Under the pieces are notes generated by a model. That model made no database searches. It was not told the DNA's origin and saw only the letters and a program-made list of their open reading frames with translations. Positions 26,257 to 34,874 of a DNA stretch of 64,000 nucleotides are shown here, one piece after another. Source of the DNA: Labrenzia sp. R4_2 (lineage in GTDB: Bacteria; Pseudomonadota; Alphaproteobacteria; Rhizobiales; Stappiaceae). The stretch covers positions 19,030-83,029 of the forward strand of contig NZ_JAGHRJ010000012.1 of the NCBI RefSeq assembly GCF_017743865.1, written 5' to 3'. How positions within the stretch are numbered: the first letter of the stretch is position 1; the number at the start of each line of letters is the position of its first letter. A program made the position numbers and the translations under genes.

Positions 26257-27407
26257 AACTAAAACTTCGAGCGATCTCAGCTTTGTCGCCAGTTGTATTG
26301 CTGTTGATGGCGGGACCCGTTCTCGCGGCGGACGGTGCTGTATTGGACAACCTGAAAGATCAGGTAATCTCCGCGGCGAAAGGCTGGGAAGGAACCATCA
26401 CGAACGCAGCTCAGTCGCTGTTCTGGATCCTCGCTGGCATCGAGTTCGGAATTGCCGCTGTCTGGTTGGCGATTCAGGCTGCTGCGCTTGAAGCCTGGGT
26501 TAGCGAGTTGGTTCGGCGCATTATGTTTGTCGGCCTATTCGCGTTCATTTTGACGAACGGGCCTCAGTTCGCTCAAGCTGTCGTAGACAGCCTTTTCCAG
26601 ATTGGTGCAGGCGGAGGTTCAGCTTCTCCGGCCAATATCTTTAACGCCGGCGTCGAAGTTGCCGCCAACCTTTCGCAGAATGCGCAGTTCGGTCTGTTCG
26701 AAGACAATGGGTTGGCCATCGCGTCCGTGCTGGCAATGGTCGTGGTGATCATCTGCTTCTCGCTTGTGGCCGCAATCTTCATTGCAGTTTGGATCGAAAT
26801 GTATGTCGGCCTGCTGGCGGGCGTCATCATGCTCGGCCTCGGTGGCACGTCCTTTACGAAAGAATTTCCAATCAAATACCTGGTCTATGCGTTCTCAGTC
26901 GGCATGAAACTGATGGCGCTGGTAATGATCGCACGTATCGGCTCTCAAGTTCTGATCGGCCTTTCAAACAGTTCAACAGCCGATGATCAATTCCTTGCAA
27001 CGCTGACAATTGCGGGGATTTCCGTGGTCGTCTTTATGATTGCCATGTACGTCCCACAGATCCTTCAAGGCGTCGTGCAAGGTGTTTCCGTCAGTAATGG
27101 CATGGAAGTCATTCGTCACGGCACGCAGACCAGCACTTTCGCTGCCGGAACCGCTATCGGCAGCGCTCAAATGGCCGCTGGTGCAAAGGCAGCCTACGAA
27201 ACCGCCAGGAACGATGGATCTTCGAGAGGGCAAGCTGCGGCTCAAGCGGCCGTGGCTCCCTTTGCAGCCCTTTCATCAGCAGCTGCAGACAAGCTCTCTG
27301 GCGCTCCTCATGCAGGAAATGCCTCGGCGCTAGGCCTCGCCAATCACAAACTGCGGCAATCCCTGCCGAACAAGCCAACTGGCGGATCTTCGCCTAAGTC
27401 CTCCTGA
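26253..27407 (+). CDS. trbL: TrbL conjugative transfer membrane protein (VirB6-like)
   Basis: This 384-residue protein has a signal peptide (AGPVLAADG) and six or so membrane segments, with the TrbL core SELVRRIMFVGLFAFILTNG and WIEMYVGLLAGVIMLGLGG. It forms the inner-membrane channel. The Ala-rich soluble tail is variable, as usual. Its ATG overlaps the trbK stop (ATGA). Confidence 0.93.
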   Translation: MKLKLRAISALSPVVLLLMAGPVLAADGAVLDNLKDQVISAAKGWEGTITNAAQSLFWILAGIEFGIAAVWLAIQAAALEAWVSELVRRIMFVGLFAFILTNGPQFAQAVVDSLFQIGAGGGSASPANIFNAGVEVAANLSQNAQFGLFEDNGLAIASVLAMVVVIICFSLVAAIFIAVWIEMYVGLLAGVIMLGLGGTSFTKEFPIKYLVYAFSVGMKLMALVMIARIGSQVLIGLSNSSTADDQFLATLTIAGISVVVFMIAMYVPQILQGVVQGVSVSNGMEVIRHGTQTSTFAAGTAIGSAQMAAGAKAAYETARNDGSSRGQAAAQAAVAPFAALSSAAADKLSGAPHAGNASALGLANHKLRQSLPNKPTGGSSPKSS

Positions 27408-27422
27408 ACAATAGGCAGTTAG

Positions 27423-28085
27423 ATGGCAAAACATACTCCAATTGATAATCCCTATCTTGCCGCACGGATGGAATGGAACGAGCGATACGGATCGTACATC
27501 CGCACTGCTCGGGTATGGCAGGGCGTTGGCCTTATCTCACTGACGATGGCGACAATCGGCTTCGGTTTCGCGCTGTACCAAAGCACCCAGGTAAAACTGG
27601 TCCCGTATATCGTCGAGGTGGACAAACTCGGCACACCCGCGATCGGCGGCTTCCCGGCCCAGATCGAATATGCCGATGAGCGCGTTGTCCGCTCCATGCT
27701 CGGAGCCTGGATTGCGACTTTCCGCTCTGTCACGCCGGATACGGTCGTTGCCAAAGGCTACATCGATCGGGTCTATGCGATGCTGCGTCAGACAGATGTA
27801 GCCACCCAGAAGGTCAACAACTTCTACCGGACGAACTCTCCGTTCGACCGGGCGCAGTCCCGCACAGTGTCCGTCGAGGTGACAAGCATCGTGCCGCTCT
27901 CCAATCAATCCTACCAGATCGATTGGACCGAGATCGAACGGGACCGGAAGGGCAAGGAGCTTCAAACGAAGCGCTGGCGCGGAGTTGCAGCCGTAACTCT
28001 ATCGCCGCCACAGGACGAAGCTATCATCAGGCTTAATCCAATCGGTCTTTACCTGATGGACTTCGATTGGACCGCGCAATTGTAA
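27423..28085 (+). CDS. trbF: TrbF conjugative transfer protein (VirB8-like)
   Basis: This 220-residue inner-membrane assembly protein has a family start (NPYLAARMEWNERYGSYI), one membrane helix (about 38-58) and a periplasmic VirB8 domain containing NFYRTNSPFDRAQ and a final GLYLMDFDWTAQL. It follows trbL by 15 bp. Confidence 0.94.
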   Translation: MAKHTPIDNPYLAARMEWNERYGSYIRTARVWQGVGLISLTMATIGFGFALYQSTQVKLVPYIVEVDKLGTPAIGGFPAQIEYADERVVRSMLGAWIATFRSVTPDTVVAKGYIDRVYAMLRQTDVATQKVNNFYRTNSPFDRAQSRTVSVEVTSIVPLSNQSYQIDWTEIERDRKGKELQTKRWRGVAAVTLSPPQDEAIIRLNPIGLYLMDFDWTAQL

Positions 28086-28114
28086 GCAAATCACACGCTC
28101 AGAGAGTGAGAGTC

Positions 28115-28948
28115 ATGTTCCAGAAAATTAGACTGCACGCGGGCGTGTGCATGTTCGCGGCCGTGGCCGCTGTCACCGTCCTCCCTGATCATGCGTTTGC
28201 GGCGGATTACACGGCAAAGGAGCTGCGGGCTCTTGGTCTGTCGAGCGACTGGCGCAATGGTCGCGGTGTCATCACCAAAGGTCCGGACGGCAAGGTGATC
28301 TATCTCTATGGCCAGGTCCAGCCAACCGTTGTCTGTGCTCCCCTGCAGGTCTGCGACATCGAATTGCAGCCCGGGGAAGCTGTTCGCAACGTTATGGTCG
28401 GGGATACGGTTCGTTGGAAGGTGGATCCTGCAACATCCGGAGGCCCAACCGGAAACTCGGTTCACCTGATCATCAAGCCGACAGAACCCGGGCTTGTCAC
28501 ATCGATGGTGGTGACAACGTCGCGGCGCACCTATCAGATCAAACTTCAAAGCGACAGTCACCGTTACATGGCCCGGGTAGGCTTCGATTATCCGGAAGAT
28601 ATCCAGGCCAAGTTCGAGGCGGCTAATCGACAGCTCGAAGCTAACACCATTCCGGGTGCAGGCGTCCCCGCCGAAAACCTGGACTTCAAATTCCATGTTC
28701 ATGGTCAAGCGCGCTGGCGTCCGACCCGCGTCTATTCGGACGGTCTCAAGACCTACATCCAATTTCCGAGCGGAATGGCGTCCGGTGATGCCCCGGTTCT
28801 CTATGTCACCGCCGGTGGACAGAACCAGATCGTCAATTATCGCCTGAAGGGCAGCCTCATGATCGTGGACTACATGATCGACCAGGCGGTGCTCGTTTCC
28901 GGTGTTGGCTACAGCCGGCAAAAAGTTCACATCAACAGGGGAGGGTGA
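28115..28948 (+). CDS. trbG: TrbG outer-membrane channel protein (VirB9-like)
   Basis: This 277-residue periplasmic/outer-membrane core-complex protein has a signal peptide ending at HAFAADY. VirB9/CagX motifs include TVVCAPLQVCDIELQPGE, HLIIKPTEPGLVTSMVVTT and the C-terminal YIQFPSGMASGDAPVLYV. The ATG at 28115 gives a proper signal peptide; longer in-frame starts do not. Confidence 0.93.
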   Translation: MFQKIRLHAGVCMFAAVAAVTVLPDHAFAADYTAKELRALGLSSDWRNGRGVITKGPDGKVIYLYGQVQPTVVCAPLQVCDIELQPGEAVRNVMVGDTVRWKVDPATSGGPTGNSVHLIIKPTEPGLVTSMVVTTSRRTYQIKLQSDSHRYMARVGFDYPEDIQAKFEAANRQLEANTIPGAGVPAENLDFKFHVHGQARWRPTRVYSDGLKTYIQFPSGMASGDAPVLYVTAGGQNQIVNYRLKGSLMIVDYMIDQAVLVSGVGYSRQKVHINRGG

Positions 28949-28950
28949 CG

Positions 28951-29418
28951 ATGTTACACACGCGCCGCTCAATTTTGAAAGCCATCAGCATTTCGGCCCT
29001 CGCAACTCCGATGGCTGGCTGCATGACATCACAAAGCGGTTGGTTCAATCCGACGTCGAGCATTGATGCCGCCAACCTGTCTCCTTCGGCTGCGAGCATC
29101 GTCGCCGGCGATATGGTTGCGAAACTCTCCGAGCATGTCGGGGCAGGAACGGGAACCATATTCCTCAAAGCTGACAATTCAGAGTTCACCTTAGCCTTGG
29201 AAAGCTCTCTGCGGGGATGGGGGTATGCGGTCGTCGAAGCAGATCAACAGCCCTCTGGCGACACGATCATTCCGCTGGCCTACACGATCGATTCCGATGC
29301 GGGGCAGATCTTCGCTCGTCTCACCACGCCAACTGTCGAATTGGCACGGACCTATCAGGCAACGCCAACCGGAGCATCACCGACGAGCCCGGTTTCCGTT
29401 TTGACCAGAACTGTCTAG
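28951..29418 (+). CDS. trbH: TrbH conjugative transfer lipoprotein
   Basis: This 155-residue lipoprotein has a lipobox at LATPMAGC. It occupies the trbH slot, as in Ti plasmids. The ATG at 28951 is chosen because GGGAGG lies about 7 nt before it; a GTG two codons upstream would overlap the ribosome site. The C-terminal part (about 75-130) resembles known TrbH sequences in spacing only. Confidence 0.85.
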   Translation: MLHTRRSILKAISISALATPMAGCMTSQSGWFNPTSSIDAANLSPSAASIVAGDMVAKLSEHVGAGTGTIFLKADNSEFTLALESSLRGWGYAVVEADQQPSGDTIIPLAYTIDSDAGQIFARLTTPTVELARTYQATPTGASPTSPVSVLTRTV

Positions 29419-29430
29419 AGGCGTTCACTC

Positions 29431-30774
29431 ATGAGCAATTCGGAATCGAACGTGCATCTGGCGGGTGGCGATATCCGGCCAGATGACGAAGCTCCCAAGA
29501 TCCGTCGCCTGAATAAACTTCCCATTGTCTTGTTCGTCGGGCTTATCGTCGTGTTCGGCGTCGTGATCATCATCGGCCTTGCCAACCGTGGCATCAACTC
29601 AGGCGACAATGTCGCCGGAGACGAAGGCGGCGCGCCGGCGAGCGGATTTGCCGACCAGCTCAAAGCCGGCATCAGCAACGGCGTCATTGATCCTCCCAGC
29701 CAACTTGTTGCAGCGATTCAGCCAGAACCGGTGAGAGCCGCGGTGCCGGAGAAGGTTCAACAGCAGAGACCGTTCGGGAACCCGTTTCAACCCGAACCTG
29801 GCAAACCCGACGAGACCACTGCTGCGCAGCAAACCGAACCGGATTGGCGTGCTCAACTGGACCAGCGGTTTGAGGAACAACAACTCCAGGAGATGCATCG
29901 GCAGCGGATGAAGCGGCTTCAATCAATCGATGCTGCCCATGACAGCCCCACCACTGTAAATCTCGGCGACCTGCAAGGGCAGGAGGAGGGGGTTCAAACC
30001 ACCCAGGGCAATCAAACGGTCAACGGCACCTTTACACGAGACCCAACGTCTCCTGATCTCCTGTCAGCTGCCCTGCAGGCGGCTCAAGGCGGGACTGCCA
30101 ATGCCGATCCCAACGGACAATCGGGCAAACAGGCCTTTTTCAACCAGGACATTGCCGAAGCTGGATATCTCGCAAACCGCGTTGTCCCGCAGCAGTCGCC
30201 TTATGAATTGAAGCGTGGATCCGTGATCCCGGCAACGCTCATCACCGGCATCAATTCAGACCTCCCTGGCCGGATCACCGGCCAGGTCAGGCAGAACGTC
30301 TATGATAGCGCAACCGGCCATCTGCTTTTGATCCCTCAAGGAACCAAACTGTTCGGCCGGTATGATTCCGACGTGTCGTTCGGTCAGAAGCGGGTGCTCG
30401 TCGTCTGGACGGATATCATCTTCCCAAATGGAGCTACCTTGCAGATCGGCTCCATGGGGGGCGTTGACGGCAAAGGCTATGGCGGTTTCAAGGATAAGGT
30501 GAACAACCATTACCTACGCACCTTTGGGTCCGCAGCACTTCTCGCAATTATTGGAACAGGGATCGATATGGCTGTTCCGGAGAGTTCTACGCTTTCGACC
30601 CAGGACACGGCCTCCGATGCCGCCCGCCGCAACTTCGCGGAAGTGTTCGGCCGGGTGGTGGAGCGGACCATCAACAAGAACCTTGATGTCCAGCCGACAC
30701 TTCAGATCCGGCCGGGATACAATTTCAATATTCTGGTCGATCAGGACATCATCTTTCCGGGATCGTATGGCTGA
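29431..30774 (+). CDS. trbI: TrbI conjugative transfer protein (VirB10-like)
   Basis: This 447-residue protein spans the envelope. It has a cytoplasmic N-terminus, one membrane helix (LPIVLFVGLIVVFGVVIIIGLA, about 31-52), a Pro/Gln-rich linker and the VirB10 barrel. Barrel motifs are SPYELKRGSVIPATLITGIN, LIPQGTKLFGRYDSDV and RPGYNFNILVDQDIIFPG. It is the last gene of the trb operon. Confidence 0.95.
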   Translation: MSNSESNVHLAGGDIRPDDEAPKIRRLNKLPIVLFVGLIVVFGVVIIIGLANRGINSGDNVAGDEGGAPASGFADQLKAGISNGVIDPPSQLVAAIQPEPVRAAVPEKVQQQRPFGNPFQPEPGKPDETTAAQQTEPDWRAQLDQRFEEQQLQEMHRQRMKRLQSIDAAHDSPTTVNLGDLQGQEEGVQTTQGNQTVNGTFTRDPTSPDLLSAALQAAQGGTANADPNGQSGKQAFFNQDIAEAGYLANRVVPQQSPYELKRGSVIPATLITGINSDLPGRITGQVRQNVYDSATGHLLLIPQGTKLFGRYDSDVSFGQKRVLVVWTDIIFPNGATLQIGSMGGVDGKGYGGFKDKVNNHYLRTFGSAALLAIIGTGIDMAVPESSTLSTQDTASDAARRNFAEVFGRVVERTINKNLDVQPTLQIRPGYNFNILVDQDIIFPGSYG

Positions 30775-30822
30775 CTATGCTGGAATACAGGAAGGCAATT
30801 GAATTAAGGAAGAGATGTTTCA

Positions 30823-31095
30823 ATGGCTGAGGGCATCGCAAATTCAATAGGAGATTTTCTTCACGCTGCGGTGCTGGCCGTGGCACCTTGGCTATTCGAG
30901 GTACATTGGTTCACTTGGATTTTGTTGTCTCCCGTGCTGTTTCTGGCATACGCGATGTTCGCCGGGAAGCGCTCGAACAGTAAGTTCAAACGCCTAGAGT
31001 TGCCGGTTGAAATGAACCACGAAGCATTTCAACAAGCTGGTCTCAGAGTTTGTTACAAGGATGCGACGGTCTCGTTTCCTAATGGAAGGACCTAA
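30823..31095 (+). CDS. Hypothetical membrane protein after the trb operon
   Basis: This 90-residue protein has one or two membrane segments (about 13-30 and 30-47) and a charged tail. AGAGATG lies upstream of its ATG. It follows trbI by 48 bp on the same strand and may be co-transcribed. I do not recognise the family. Confidence 0.5.
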   Translation: MAEGIANSIGDFLHAAVLAVAPWLFEVHWFTWILLSPVLFLAYAMFAGKRSNSKFKRLELPVEMNHEAFQQAGLRVCYKDATVSFPNGRT

Positions 31096-31107
31096 CCTGT
31101 AACGGCC

Positions 31108-31416
31108 GTGCGATCACTACGATATGAGAACTTCTTGAGGTCTAATCAAGAAAAATGGTTCGCATATATTGAAGTCGAGGACATGGAACAGCCGGTTTAT
31201 GCGTTCGCGTTTTCATATGACTGGGTAGCGGAGCAATTTATTCCTCGCGTACGAATGGCTCTGGAGAAGGCAGGCGCATTACCATTTCGCACTATCTCCA
31301 CGGAACATATGGAATCGATTGATCAACACCATATAGATCCGCGGAAAGGCTCATACACGCCAACTGTCGTCGACGCAGGTACGGTCATAGAACTCCAGCC
31401 AATCCGCGAATGCTAA
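31108..31416 (+). CDS. Hypothetical soluble protein
   Basis: This 102-codon frame has a GTG start and reads like a small globular protein (SNQEKWFAYIEVEDMEQPVYAF). It has neither signal nor membrane segment and follows the membrane protein by 12 bp. The family is unknown; pairing of the two genes is inferred only from spacing. Confidence 0.45.
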   Translation: MRSLRYENFLRSNQEKWFAYIEVEDMEQPVYAFAFSYDWVAEQFIPRVRMALEKAGALPFRTISTEHMESIDQHHIDPRKGSYTPTVVDAGTVIELQPIREC

Positions 31417-31713
31417 TCGACAAGCGAATTAGCGGATTTTCAATCCTGACGTTTCAATCCAACGCACCGTCTTGCCGTACACCCCGCGCCATTAGGGGCT
31501 AGAACAAGATTTGCCAACAATCCTGCGCTTCGTTGGAACGAACATCGAGCAATCGATTTGACCAGTCTGATTTTCACGACCTGCTACAGCGACAGCCTTT
31601 ATTTAAAGAGAAATTCGCATAGGCTTATTTGAGCACCGCGTTTGTTAGGTGCAAACAGCCGGCACGGCCCCAAGGCGTGCAACTTGCCGGGACAGCCAAC
31701 CATCCAACAGTTA

Positions 31714-32130
31714 CTACGCTTCAAAGAGCGTTTGGATAATCGGACAGGTCGGGACATCTCCCTTCGCGCATTCAGACGCCATTTTAGTCAGAGCCTTCTC
31801 TAGCTTCTTAAGGTGCTGAATCTTTTCCCTTACAGAGCTCAGGTGTTCCATTGTCATGGCATGCACCTCACCGCAACTGATGCCTTTCTGGTCGACCATT
31901 TTCAGCATCTCGCGAATTTCGTCGATACTGAATCCGAGTTCCCGGCTCCGCTTGATAAATGACAAACGTTGAAGGTGGTCGTGGGTGTATTGCCGGTTGC
32001 CTCCGGCAGTCCGGTCAGGCTCGGGCATTAACTCGATGCGTTCATAGTACCGGATCGTCTCAATATTGACGCCGGTTTCACTGGACATTGCCCCAATCGG
32101 ATAGCCTCGCGCGTTCGTGATCCCGGACAT
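31714..32130 (-). CDS. merR: MerR mercury-responsive regulator
   Basis: This 138-residue MerR protein has helix-turn-helix SSETGVNIETIRYYERIEL and a dimer helix. The three Hg(II) ligands are probably C86, C121 and C129; the 35-residue gap equals that between C82 and C117 in classical MerR. The ATG at 32130 is preferred to one six codons upstream because AAGGAG lies 8 nt before it. It is divergent from merT and shares a classical 19-bp-spacer promoter with a dyad. Confidence 0.92.
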   Translation of the reverse strand: MSGITNARGYPIGAMSSETGVNIETIRYYERIELMPEPDRTAGGNRQYTHDHLQRLSFIKRSRELGFSIDEIREMLKMVDQKGISCGEVHAMTMEHLSSVREKIQHLKKLEKALTKMASECAKGDVPTCPIIQTLFEA

Positions 32131-32142
32131 GAGAGAAACTCC

Positions 32143-32173
32143 TTGCATCTGTAGTGACTACAGACAGTAAGCC
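32143..32173 (+). promoter_or_regulatory. MerR-controlled mer promoter/operator
   Basis: TTGCAT (32143-32148) and TAAGCC (32168-32173) are 19 bp apart, the over-long spacer that MerR corrects by twisting DNA. The dyad CTGTAG-TGA-CTACAG (32149-32163) fills the spacer directly after the -35. Confidence 0.85.
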
Positions 32174-32205
32174 TTCCCCATAGTCAGATCAATGAGGGTG
32201 CCGGA

Positions 32206-32592
32206 ATGACGACAGACATACATCCAGTGACCAAAAGAGAGACAGACCTTGGTGCGAAGGCCGCTACCGCCGGCGGCATACTTGGCGCACTTGCAATGAC
32301 GTCCTGCTGTATTCTGCCTCTGGTTCTTTTCAGCCTCGGGGCCACAGGCGCCTGGATCGGTCAGCTTGGGGCGCTCACCCAGTACAAATGGATCTTTTTC
32401 GCGTTTGCCGGAGGCGCACTCGGTTACGGGTTCTGGAAGGTTTACAGGCCGACGCCGCAGGCCTGTGATGATGGGAGTTGCGAACTCCCCCTGCAAAAGC
32501 GGTTCATGAAAAGAGCACTTTGGAGCGCAACTTTCGTTGTCGCGCTCTCCTTGGCCTTCCCGTACCTCGCTCCGCCGCTGCTCGGCTACTGA
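32206..32592 (+). CDS. merT: MerT mercuric ion transporter
   Basis: This 128-residue inner-membrane protein has three helices. C34-C35 lies in the first (MTSCCILPL), and a cytoplasmic pair C87/C92 lies in the loop (ACDDGSCELP), as in MerT. It takes Hg(II) from MerP and passes it to MerA. GAGGG precedes the ATG. It is the first structural gene of the operon. Confidence 0.93.
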   Translation: MTTDIHPVTKRETDLGAKAATAGGILGALAMTSCCILPLVLFSLGATGAWIGQLGALTQYKWIFFAFAGGALGYGFWKVYRPTPQACDDGSCELPLQKRFMKRALWSATFVVALSLAFPYLAPPLLGY

Positions 32593-32605
32593 GAAAGGAT
32601 CCTCC

Positions 32606-32917
32606 ATGAAAAAGACGTTTATGACACTTGCCGTTTTGTTCCTGGCGACCGGAGCAACACACGCAGAAGAACGAAAAGCGCGGATCGAGGTCACTGGCCT
32701 TTGGTGCCCGTCTTGTTCCTACATCGTCGGCGAGGCGCTGCAGAAATCCGAGAGCGTCGCGATATTGAATTTCCAAGAACACGAAGATGGCCGGTCCGGT
32801 GTCTACACAATCACGTTCGACGATGCTGTGACGGATCTGGGGGAGATCGTCGCACAACCTGCCGCATATGGGTACTCGGCGGTTTTGCTGGACGATGGAT
32901 CGAACTCCGGAAGCTGA
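32606..32917 (+). CDS. merP: MerP periplasmic mercury-binding protein
   Basis: This 103-residue protein has a signal peptide ending at THAEE and a heavy-metal-associated fold with C34 and C37 in GLWCPSCSY. The canonical MerP motif is GMTCxxC, so Leu-Trp replaces Met-Thr here. It binds Hg(II) in the periplasm for MerT. Confidence 0.85.
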   Translation: MKKTFMTLAVLFLATGATHAEERKARIEVTGLWCPSCSYIVGEALQKSESVAILNFQEHEDGRSGVYTITFDDAVTDLGEIVAQPAAYGYSAVLLDDGSNSGS

Positions 32918-32935
32918 CCTGAGAGTGACAAACCC

Positions 32936-33175
32936 TTGGGAATCATGCTGGCGACGGCGGTTGCCGCTCCCGTCATGATTGTCTGCTGCGGTGGCGGTCT
33001 GGCGTTCGTCGGTTCTGCGGCAACAGGATTGATTGCCCACTTGTCCGGTTCCGGTGTCGTGTTGTCGGTGCTGACTGCCGCAATCGCAGGTTTTCTCGCT
33101 TATTTCCTGCGCCAAAGGTCGCGACTGTCGGCCGGGGAAGGCTGCGGAGAAGACAATAGGAAAAATATGGAATGA
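32936..33175 (+). CDS. Small membrane protein with vicinal cysteines in the mer operon
   Basis: This 79-residue protein has two hydrophobic segments and a Cys pair in the first (PVMIVCCGGGLAF), recalling the paired cysteines of MerT and MerF. A third cysteine lies near the end (EGCGED). It sits between merP and merF and ends overlapping merF (ATGA). The start may be TTG at 32936 or ATG at 32945. A role in Hg(II) transport is inferred from cysteines and context; the family is not one I can name. Confidence 0.6.
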   Translation: MGIMLATAVAAPVMIVCCGGGLAFVGSAATGLIAHLSGSGVVLSVLTAAIAGFLAYFLRQRSRLSAGEGCGEDNRKNME

Positions 33176-33399
33176 ACAACAGGCTCCTGGCGACAGGGGT
33201 AATCGGTACAGTGATCGCTGCGCTTTGCTGCTTCACACCGGTTCTCGTCGTATTGTTCGGTGCCGTTGGGCTGTCAGCCTTCGTTGGCCTTCTTGACTAC
33301 GTCCTGTTGCCCGCTCTCCTCGCCTTTGTACTTCTCACACTCTATGCGCTTGTTCGCAATGCACGACGCCAACGCAACGAAGGAAACTGGAATGCCTGA
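33172..33399 (+). CDS. merF: MerF mercury transport protein
   Basis: This 75-residue two-helix transporter has C19-C20 in ALCCFTPVLVVLFG and the MerF pattern GLLDYVLLPAL. The classical second Cys pair near the C-terminus is absent; the tail is RRQRNEGNWNA. It overlaps merA by 8 bp. Confidence 0.9.
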   Translation: MNNRLLATGVIGTVIAALCCFTPVLVVLFGAVGLSAFVGLLDYVLLPALLAFVLLTLYALVRNARRQRNEGNWNA

Positions 33400-34816
33400 C
33401 TGTTGTTCGAAGAGGAACGGATCCTACCACCTGGCTGTGGTCGGCGCGGGCTCAGCCGGGTTCTCGGCCGCGATCACGGCGGCCGAGGAAGGTGCCCGGG
33501 TTGCCCTGATCGGTCACGGCGTCATAGGAGGAACTTGCGTCAATGTCGGTTGCGTGCCGTCGAAGGCGATGATCCGGGCTATGGAGATCATGCACGCGCC
33601 AATAGCCGCTCGAAGATTTGACGGGATAGAGGCGACTGCGCAGATCACGGATTGGGCCTCCGTAATCCGCCAGAAACAGACGCTGATCGATGACCTGCGA
33701 GCTGCAAAATATATCGACGTTCTGCCCCAACACAACAACATCGCCTATCTGGAAGGTGAGGCTCGTTTCATTGCCTGCGGGCAGCTGACCTTGGAAGGAG
33801 AGGTCATCAAAGCTGAGAAGATCCTCCTTGCCACGGGATCCCGGCCGCAGGTGCCTGACATTCCCGGAATGGCCCAGGTACGCCCTCACGACAGCACATC
33901 AATTCTCGATGTTCAGAAGCGCCCGGAATCTTTGATTGTCATGGGAGGCGGATACATCGGTGTCGAATTGGCGCAAGTTTTTGCCCGTGCGGGTACGCGC
34001 GTCACCATTGTGAGCCGCCGAGGATTGCTGCCGGAGGCGGAACCGGAAATCGGTGAGGCGCTGACGCGGGCGTTTGAAGACGAAGGCATTGTCGTCCAAA
34101 CCATCAAGAGCTACACAGAAGTTTTGATGCGTGACGGCCGCATTGCACTGAGGGTCGAAACCGAAGATGGAACCGGAATCCTGGAAGCGGAGGACCTTCT
34201 TCTTGCGACAGGTCGTACGCCCAACACGCAAAATCTTGCGTTGGACCTGGCCGGAATCGCCACCGACCAGCGTGGCGCGATCCTTGTCGATGACCGGATG
34301 CGTACCAGCCAGAAAAACATCTACGCCGCCGGCGATGTAACCGGACGTGATCAGTTTGTCTATATGGCAGCCTACGGTGCCAAACTGGCCGCGAAAAACG
34401 CGATGAACGGCGATAGCCTTGCCTATGACAACTCTACCATGCCGGCAATCGTCTTCTCCGATCCCCAGGTTGCCAGCGTCGGCCTCACCGAGGCCGCCGC
34501 GAAGGCTGCCGGCCACACTGTTCGCACTTCAGTCTTGTCGCTCGAACACGTACCCCGGGCACTCGCTGCCCGGGACACGCGCGGGCTCATCAAACTTGTC
34601 GCGGACAGAAACACCAAGCGGTTGCTCGGGGCACATATACTTGCTCCGGAAGGTGCCGACAGTATCCAGACCGCGGCGATGGCGCTCAAGGCGGGAATGA
34701 CTTACGAAGAGCTCGGCGCGATGATCTTCCCATACCTCACGACGGTTGAGGGGTTGAAGCTTGCTGCGCAGACTTTCGAAAAGGATGTAGCGGCTCTCAG
34801 CTGTTGTGCAGGTTGA
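33392..34816 (+). CDS. merA: MerA mercuric reductase
   Basis: This 474-residue flavoprotein reduces Hg(II) to Hg(0) with NADPH. FAD binding is VVGAGSAGFSAA and the redox pair is C49/C54 in GGTCVNVGCVPSK. NADPH binding is MGGGYIGVELAQ, and the C-terminal acceptor pair is SCCAG. The N-terminal heavy-metal-associated domain of Tn501 MerA is lacking, as in many core-type MerAs, although a CC pair stands at residues 4-5. The start overlaps the merF stop. It is the last gene of the mer operon. Confidence 0.94.
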   Translation: MPDCCSKRNGSYHLAVVGAGSAGFSAAITAAEEGARVALIGHGVIGGTCVNVGCVPSKAMIRAMEIMHAPIAARRFDGIEATAQITDWASVIRQKQTLIDDLRAAKYIDVLPQHNNIAYLEGEARFIACGQLTLEGEVIKAEKILLATGSRPQVPDIPGMAQVRPHDSTSILDVQKRPESLIVMGGGYIGVELAQVFARAGTRVTIVSRRGLLPEAEPEIGEALTRAFEDEGIVVQTIKSYTEVLMRDGRIALRVETEDGTGILEAEDLLLATGRTPNTQNLALDLAGIATDQRGAILVDDRMRTSQKNIYAAGDVTGRDQFVYMAAYGAKLAAKNAMNGDSLAYDNSTMPAIVFSDPQVASVGLTEAAAKAAGHTVRTSVLSLEHVPRALAARDTRGLIKLVADRNTKRLLGAHILAPEGADSIQTAAMALKAGMTYEELGAMIFPYLTTVEGLKLAAQTFEKDVAALSCCAG

Positions 34817-34828
34817 TAGGGGGCAGTC

Positions 34829-34859
34829 TTGAGCTTCCAGCAGGTAGAAGCTGTATAAA
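34829..34859 (+). promoter_or_regulatory. MerR-type promoter before the CcdA-like gene
   Basis: TTGAGC (34829-34834) and TATAAA (34854-34859) are 19 bp apart. The region carries the inverted repeat AGCTTC / GAAGCT. Its dyad differs from the mer operator, so another MerR-family protein may act here. Confidence 0.5.
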
Positions 34860-34874
34860 CGGCAAAGAACCTGA

